From: a virus
DNA: 64,000 nt
Direction: 5' to 3' (one strand)
Virus record (IMG/VR): IMGVR_UViG_3300032116_000108
Span: 1 to 64,000 of that record
A program made the translations under genes and the position numbers. The notes beneath the pieces were generated by a model, which was not told the origin of the DNA, did no database searches, and saw nothing but the letters and a program-made list of their open reading frames with translations. Positions 59,883-64,000 of the stretch are shown one piece after another. Position 1 is the first letter of the stretch. The number at the start of each line of letters is the position of its first letter.

Positions 59883-62800
59883 TTATACGTCATCGAACGA
59901 TGCTCCTGTTGGTGTGATAACAAACTCTATGTCTATGTATTCTAACGCTCTTGTTGGTTTCAAGAAGATTTTACCCGTTAAAGTATTTGAATCCAAATCT
60001 TCAGGAGTATTAGAAACAGTAACTCTAAAGTCAATTAAACCTCTATCTCTTCTGATTGAATCCAAGATTGGGTTAACCGCATCTAAGAAATCTTGTCTCA
60101 CTTTGTCGTCATTTTGTTCAAATAACAATCTAACCGCAACCGCTGAAATTAACTTTCTTGCTTGTAGTAACAATCTTCTAACGTTAATTCTATCTAAAGC
60201 GGATTCTCTAATTTGTAAAGTTTTATTACCCCAAATAACCGTACCAACATCAGAGAAAGTAGCTATTGGATTAATTCTTCCTTTATATAGTGTATCTCTA
60301 TCTTCTTGAGTTAGTTTCTTTCTTGCTTTAATAGAGTTAACCAAACCTCTTGTGTAACCAGCCGATGCGAACCAAGGGAATGCAATATTATCGGTTAATG
60401 CTAAGTTTTTAGTTACCTCACCTGTTGGTGGAAGATAAATTTGAGTATTATTTACAGAATCTCTTGTCAAAATCCACGGATAGTAAGTTGCTGTGTAATT
60501 TGAATCAATTCCTGTATTCTCTAAATTATCTACCACTTCTTGTGGATAAATTAATCCTTCCGTTAAGTCACTGTATGAAGGTAAGAAAAGATTAAAGTCA
60601 GGTGTTGTACAAATGTAAATTGAGTCAGCCCTATCAGTTTCAACAACATCTATAGCGTTTTCAACAAGATTTGAATTATTAACATAATCAATTCCTGGTG
60701 TAACAAAAACGTTAATGTTAGTTGCTTCAGGATTTGCAAATGATGTTTGACCCCATAGATATGCATAATAGTCAGTATTTGCCCACACTTCTTGGTTAGG
60801 TCCTGTAATTTGTTTAAATGCCCCCCATCCTGTTGCTGTTGGGTATGTGGCAGACGCCGCAGCACCTTTTTTATAACCTGATTGACCTAATTGGAATCTA
60901 TCGGTATTGGTTCTACTTTCTCTGTATATATCCCAACCATCAAAACCGCCAGCGGCTAATAATGTAAATTTACGAGTATTTAATCTAAAATATGCATTAT
61001 CTGAATCCGTAGGTTCAGAGTTGAAAGAAGAAACCCCAACCTCAAAAGCCGAAGTATTAGCAGACATAAGTACATCAAACATAGTAACTATAGTTGCTCC
61101 ACTATCCATGTGGAAACCTTTTGTCTTGTAACCCCATTCTGATCCTGTAGTATCTACCGCAATATTTGAAGGTAATTGTTTTCCTTTATAATTAAAGAAG
61201 TCATAATCTATTCCTGTAATATTAGATATACCTAAATAAGCCCTTCTTGGATTTTCTCCATTTGAGATTACTGGATTATCTCCGCCCGCTGATGAACCAA
61301 ATGGTGGGTTATATATTACTTCACCAGGTGTTAAGTATTTAGTTTTATAAATAACAAAAGGAGGGGTTGCAGTTTGGTATTGTCTAGAAATATAACCCTC
61401 AAATCCACAAGGTAATGCATCGGTTGGGTACTCTTCACTTAACTCAACCATTATGTATTTAGAATTTAGTTGGTATTCTCCATTTGCGGTACCAACTTTG
61501 TTTGCCACAAAATTATTAAGATTAGGATCCATTGAACAATTTGTGAAACTTTCAATTACTCTAACGTTTTGATCATTATCATAAAAGTCTCTTACAAAAA
61601 TATCAAACGTTCCATTATTAAATGAAATATTCCCAATAGAAATCTTAACAAGTCTGTTAGAGGCATCTCCATCTGAAATAAGTTTGAATTTAAATAATTT
61701 ATAAACTTTGTTACCTCTTAATTCAGAAACAACAAATGGAGTTTCAGGTGTTTGGTATTGTTCTAAATAAAAACCTAAAGTGTCGTTATCTCCACTTCTT
61801 GCATCATCAATAGCGATAAAGTCACAATACAAACCTCTAACTTTACCGGCCCTATAACCTGATGTTAATAGACTACTGTAAGATTCCTCAACAAATAAAG
61901 GAACCTCATTTCTATCTTTAGCAAAATTAGACCTACCAAATATTTTAGAAATATATCTACTATCTGTTGAAAGGAGTGAAGTTTCAAAACTAAAAGTGTC
62001 ACTATCTTTTGTAATACCTGAAATAACAAATGTACCGTATGGGTCTTTAGTAATTCCTGAATAATTTCCTGAACATACCATAATTGCGTCACTTGTACCA
62101 CTAACTTCATAAACAGGACCATCATCTGTTGAATATGTTGATATACCTCTTGATCTTAAAGTTGCAACTACTAAATCGTCATAATCAGAATATGGTGTAC
62201 CTGAATAGAATGTTGCATATAATTTACAAGTACCTGTAAATTGTGAGGTAGTTGCGCCTGTGCCAATAGCATCAAGAGCAGCACCAAAACCAAAACCATA
62301 ATAACTTCCAACACTATTAGTTTTAGTATAATCAAATAATGAGTAATACCAAGGGTCGTTAACGTCCGAACTTAAATCTGCATTTGCTAAAATTACATTA
62401 TCAACACCAAAAGTTTCAGTTGTTGCAGAAACAGGAACTCCAAATAATGTAGTACCGGTTACTTGGTTAAACGTTCCTCCACTTACTGTTCCCCAAAATA
62501 CTGCGTTACCTACTGTTGCTCCACTACCACCACTTGCAAAATTATTAATTTTATTTGATAAGAAATTTATAAAATCTTGATTTAATGATGAAGTACCTCC
62601 ATTAAATGTTGTATAGTTGTTATAAAATATTGATGATAACAATGATGACGGGTTAGTTACTGTAACATTTGCACTTGAACCTGTTGTACCTGTGAAAGTT
62701 AATGTGTATGATGTGCTAACACCTGTTGCCGCTATTGTTGATGTATCGGGGTTTCCTATCGTTGTAATAGACCAAGATGGTCCCGCATCATAACCCGATA

Positions 62801-63095
62801 AACCAAGAACTCTTGTTACAAAAAGTTGGTTAGATTGTTGCAAATAAGATTTTGCAATATAAGATGTTTCATATTTAGGAATTTGAGTATTAACAAATTT
62901 TTCAGGGCTTGTGCCACCGAAATAAACTTGATACTCGTCAAAACTTGTAATGAAGATTGGTTCAAATGCCGGACCTTGTAGTGTTTCACCTACAATACCT
63001 AATGTTGTTACACCGACACTTTGAGCCACAAAAGTTAAATCTCTTTCTGATGTATAAACACCTGGAGATACAAATACTTTGTTAGTTGAAGCCAT
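59883..63095 (-). CDS. Tail sheath protein, T4 gp18-like
   Basis: This 1070-aa protein is the contractile sheath subunit. The N-terminal signature VFVSPGVYTSERDLTF with a following GIVGETLQGP matches gp18-type proteins. The C-terminal conserved core is also clear: LPPTGEVTKNLALTDN, a segment with APWF-like ASAGYTRGL, then INVRRLLLQARKLISAVAV and DFRVTVSNTPEDLDSN. T4 gp18 has 659 aa, so about 400 extra residues lie in the middle, most likely extra surface domains. Start is 137 nt from the plus-strand regulator. A TATTTATA box is 32 nt upstream. Confidence 0.9.
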   Translation of the reverse strand: MASTNKVFVSPGVYTSERDLTFVAQSVGVTTLGIVGETLQGPAFEPIFITSFDEYQVYFGGTSPEKFVNTQIPKYETSYIAKSYLQQSNQLFVTRVLGLSGYDAGPSWSITTIGNPDTSTIAATGVSTSYTLTFTGTTGSSANVTVTNPSSLLSSIFYNNYTTFNGGTSSLNQDFINFLSNKINNFASGGSGATVGNAVFWGTVSGGTFNQVTGTTLFGVPVSATTETFGVDNVILANADLSSDVNDPWYYSLFDYTKTNSVGSYYGFGFGAALDAIGTGATTSQFTGTCKLYATFYSGTPYSDYDDLVVATLRSRGISTYSTDDGPVYEVSGTSDAIMVCSGNYSGITKDPYGTFVISGITKDSDTFSFETSLLSTDSRYISKIFGRSNFAKDRNEVPLFVEESYSSLLTSGYRAGKVRGLYCDFIAIDDARSGDNDTLGFYLEQYQTPETPFVVSELRGNKVYKLFKFKLISDGDASNRLVKISIGNISFNNGTFDIFVRDFYDNDQNVRVIESFTNCSMDPNLNNFVANKVGTANGEYQLNSKYIMVELSEEYPTDALPCGFEGYISRQYQTATPPFVIYKTKYLTPGEVIYNPPFGSSAGGDNPVISNGENPRRAYLGISNITGIDYDFFNYKGKQLPSNIAVDTTGSEWGYKTKGFHMDSGATIVTMFDVLMSANTSAFEVGVSSFNSEPTDSDNAYFRLNTRKFTLLAAGGFDGWDIYRESRTNTDRFQLGQSGYKKGAAASATYPTATGWGAFKQITGPNQEVWANTDYYAYLWGQTSFANPEATNINVFVTPGIDYVNNSNLVENAIDVVETDRADSIYICTTPDFNLFLPSYSDLTEGLIYPQEVVDNLENTGIDSNYTATYYPWILTRDSVNNTQIYLPPTGEVTKNLALTDNIAFPWFASAGYTRGLVNSIKARKKLTQEDRDTLYKGRINPIATFSDVGTVIWGNKTLQIRESALDRINVRRLLLQARKLISAVAVRLLFEQNDDKVRQDFLDAVNPILDSIRRDRGLIDFRVTVSNTPEDLDSNTLTGKIFLKPTRALEYIDIEFVITPTGASFDDV

Positions 63096-63127
63096 TATTT
63101 TACTGTATTTTTAAATTTATTTTTTTA

Positions 63128-63135
63128 TATAAATA
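63128..63135 (-). promoter_or_regulatory. TATTTATA box before the tail sheath gene
   Basis: Exact match in minus sense, 32 nt from the sheath ATG, the same spacing as for the tail tube gene. Read on the plus strand it is TATAAATA, 96 nt ahead of the RHH gene. Confidence 0.5.
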
Positions 63136-63184
63136 CAATCATTTAAAGCAAAAAACACTTATAAAATGTAATTATTTAAGATGT

Positions 63185-63213
63185 GGCAGAAATAATTCTA
63201 CCTTTTTTCTGCC
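63185..63213. other. Inverted repeat upstream of the RHH gene
   Basis: GGCAGAAA and TTTCTGCC arms (8 bp) separated by 13 nt lie 18 nt before the RHH start. It could be the operator of the small regulator or a bidirectional terminator; I cannot decide from sequence. Confidence 0.45.
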
Positions 63214-63231
63214 CTAATTATTTACTTTATT

Positions 63232-63387
63232 ATGAAAAAAATTAAAAACATTAAAATTTCAGAAGAATCACATAAACTATTAAAAGAGTATTGTGAAAAA
63301 AAAGGATTTAAAGTATATAAGTTTTTAGAAAACTTAATTATAAAAAATTGCCAAAAAGAAAAAGACATTTACGGTGAAGATTTATAA
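63232..63387 (+). CDS. Ribbon-helix-helix (Arc/CopG-like) regulator, 51 aa
   Basis: The only plus-strand gene in the window. The 51-aa product begins MKKIKNIKISEESHKLLK, followed by EYCEKKGFKVYKFLENLIIK. This is the Arc/MetJ/CopG pattern: a short basic strand, then two helices separated by a GF turn, with hydrophobic spacing for dimerisation. A dimeric DNA-binding role is likely. It runs convergently into the structural gene on the other strand and overlaps its end by 6 nt. An 8-bp inverted repeat lies just upstream. It is below the length that most gene callers report. Confidence 0.65.
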   Translation: MKKIKNIKISEESHKLLKEYCEKKGFKVYKFLENLIIKNCQKEKDIYGEDL

Positions 63388-64000
63388 TAATTTTACAACT
63401 GTTTTAATAATAGATTCTTTTGTTATATCTTCTTTATAAACTACAATTTTTAAAACGTCTCCATTATTTACTTGTATTAGTGATAAGTTGTCCCCGTAAA
63501 AATTATTATTAATAAAAACAGAATAACCGTTAGCACAAGAATCAATAGCAGTAATTGTACCACCACTTGTGTTTGAAAAGTATGGTTGTGTTGATGATTT
63601 TACGCAAACAGTACCATAATTTCCAGATACTGTTGGTAGGGTAATGGTTGTACCTGAACAATTAGTATAGATTAAATTGTTATTTGTTATTGATGAGTAT
63701 TCTGCAGAAAAACAGTTAATAATATTTGTGGCACTATCAACTAAGATATCGGCATCGTACCTCATTACCTCAACCAATTCTGTATTTCCTGAAACAAATA
63801 AAAAATCTAAATCAAAATTATCGGGTCTTGGAGGTTCTATCTTTACTTTTCTACCTCTAGTTCTTGTATCTACTTCAAACATAGAAACTTGTCTAGATAT
63901 TGCAGGGGCAATTGTAAATTCTTCTTCATCTAATAAAAACCCCATAAGTGTTAGTTTATAGGTTTGAATATAATATTTTCTTTTTTCTATATCTTTTGCC
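63382..64000 (-). CDS. Virion structural protein, 5' end outside window
   Basis: The frame is open without a stop to the window edge, and the residues before the first ATG at 63945 (KDIEKRKYYIQTYKLTL) look coding and run smoothly into MGFLLDEEEFTIAPAISRQV. I therefore treat 63945 as an internal Met and the gene as partial; a start at 63945 would give 187 aa. The phrase 'F.L.G.LLDEEEF..APAISR' is familiar from neck-proximal structural proteins of environmental T4-like phages. The C-terminus is a beta domain with Thr/Asn-rich loops. It lies upstream of the sheath, where neck or sheath-terminator genes would be expected. Confidence 0.55.
   Translation of the reverse strand, partial: AKDIEKRKYYIQTYKLTLMGFLLDEEEFTIAPAISRQVSMFEVDTRTRGRKVKIEPPRPDNFDLDFLFVSGNTELVEVMRYDADILVDSATNIINCFSAEYSSITNNNLIYTNCSGTTITLPTVSGNYGTVCVKSSTQPYFSNTSGGTITAIDSCANGYSVFINNNFYGDNLSLIQVNNGDVLKIVVYKEDITKESIIKTVVKLL

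Noticed and set aside
3428-63135. Plus-strand TATAAATA boxes as T4-type late promoters
   Set aside because: In this orientation nearly all would point away from the genes they precede and into the 3' ends of upstream genes. Only the 63128 site could serve a plus-strand gene (63232-63387).
63956-64000. 3' end of a separate upstream gene ending GKRYRKKKILYSNL
   Set aside because: The other frame (KDIEKRKYYIQTYKLTL) is open and continuous with the structural protein, which explains the region better.
1-64000. Prophage or integrated element
   Set aside because: No integrase, attachment site or bacterial flanking genes; the window reads as phage throughout.

Overview
The window is a 64 kb piece of a tailed-phage genome of the T4-like (contractile-tail, myovirus) type. 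The evidence is a recognisable tail sheath, tail tube, gp25-type and gp6-type baseplate wedge proteins, a T4-style baseplate family protein (gp26 type) and a T4-style replication set: gp32-like SSB, UvsX-like recombinase, gp41-like helicase, an Rnh/FEN-type exonuclease and a DnaG/gp61-like primase. I see no integrase, portal, terminase or capsid gene, and no tRNA, CRISPR array or insertion sequence. The DNA is AT-rich and very densely coded. All genes but one lie on the minus strand, so transcription runs from high to low coordinates. The host is probably a member of Bacteroidota, likely a gliding flavobacterium. Starts lack Shine-Dalgarno sequences, one intergenic promoter fits the Bacteroidota TTTG/TAnnTTTG consensus, a DUF5522 gene (a Bacteroidota family) is present, and the fibres carry SprB-type repeats like those of the flavobacterial gliding adhesin.

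Layout in transcription order. 64000-57124: a structural protein cut by the window edge, a convergent plus-strand ribbon-helix-helix regulator, the tail sheath, a 45-aa peptide, a HAD-like phosphatase, the tail tube, a gp26-type baseplate protein and a previously easy-to-miss 40-aa gene. 57123-42649: a tape-measure-like protein, two giant baseplate or hub proteins (1910 and about 2157 aa) and a small LysM/gp53-like protein between them. 42618-36524: a small gene, an acidic coiled-coil protein, a terminator, then the replication operon (SSB, 97-aa protein, UvsX, FEN exonuclease, 150-aa protein, helicase). 36508-33209: a B12-dependent ribonucleotide reductase, a DUF5522 protein, a terminator and an OmpA-like protein. 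33163-16875: gp25, gp6, a 2101-aa tail protein containing a seven-repeat beta-propeller, and a translationally coupled run of baseplate or tail proteins.

16875-1231 is the adhesion region. It holds SprB-repeat proteins, a trimeric SHAEG-repeat fibre, a leucine-rich-repeat-like protein, proteins with long Pro-Thr tracts, three related 95-aa Cys-containing proteins and two glycosyltransferases. Two copies of one cassette (Pro-Thr protein, 95-aa protein, fibre with the same N-terminal module) flank the glycosyltransferases. At the low-coordinate end are a RuvC-like nuclease and the start of the primase.

The most interesting leads are four. First, the glycosyltransferases sit between Pro-Thr-rich fibre proteins, which suggests the phage may glycosylate its own fibres. 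Second, a TATTTATA box lies just upstream of at least ten transcription-unit starts and is the reverse complement of the T4 late box. Third, three proteins share N-terminal helices ending in a T4 prohead-protease-like LxE site. Fourth, two short genes (63232-63387 plus strand, 57148-57270 minus strand) are easily overlooked.
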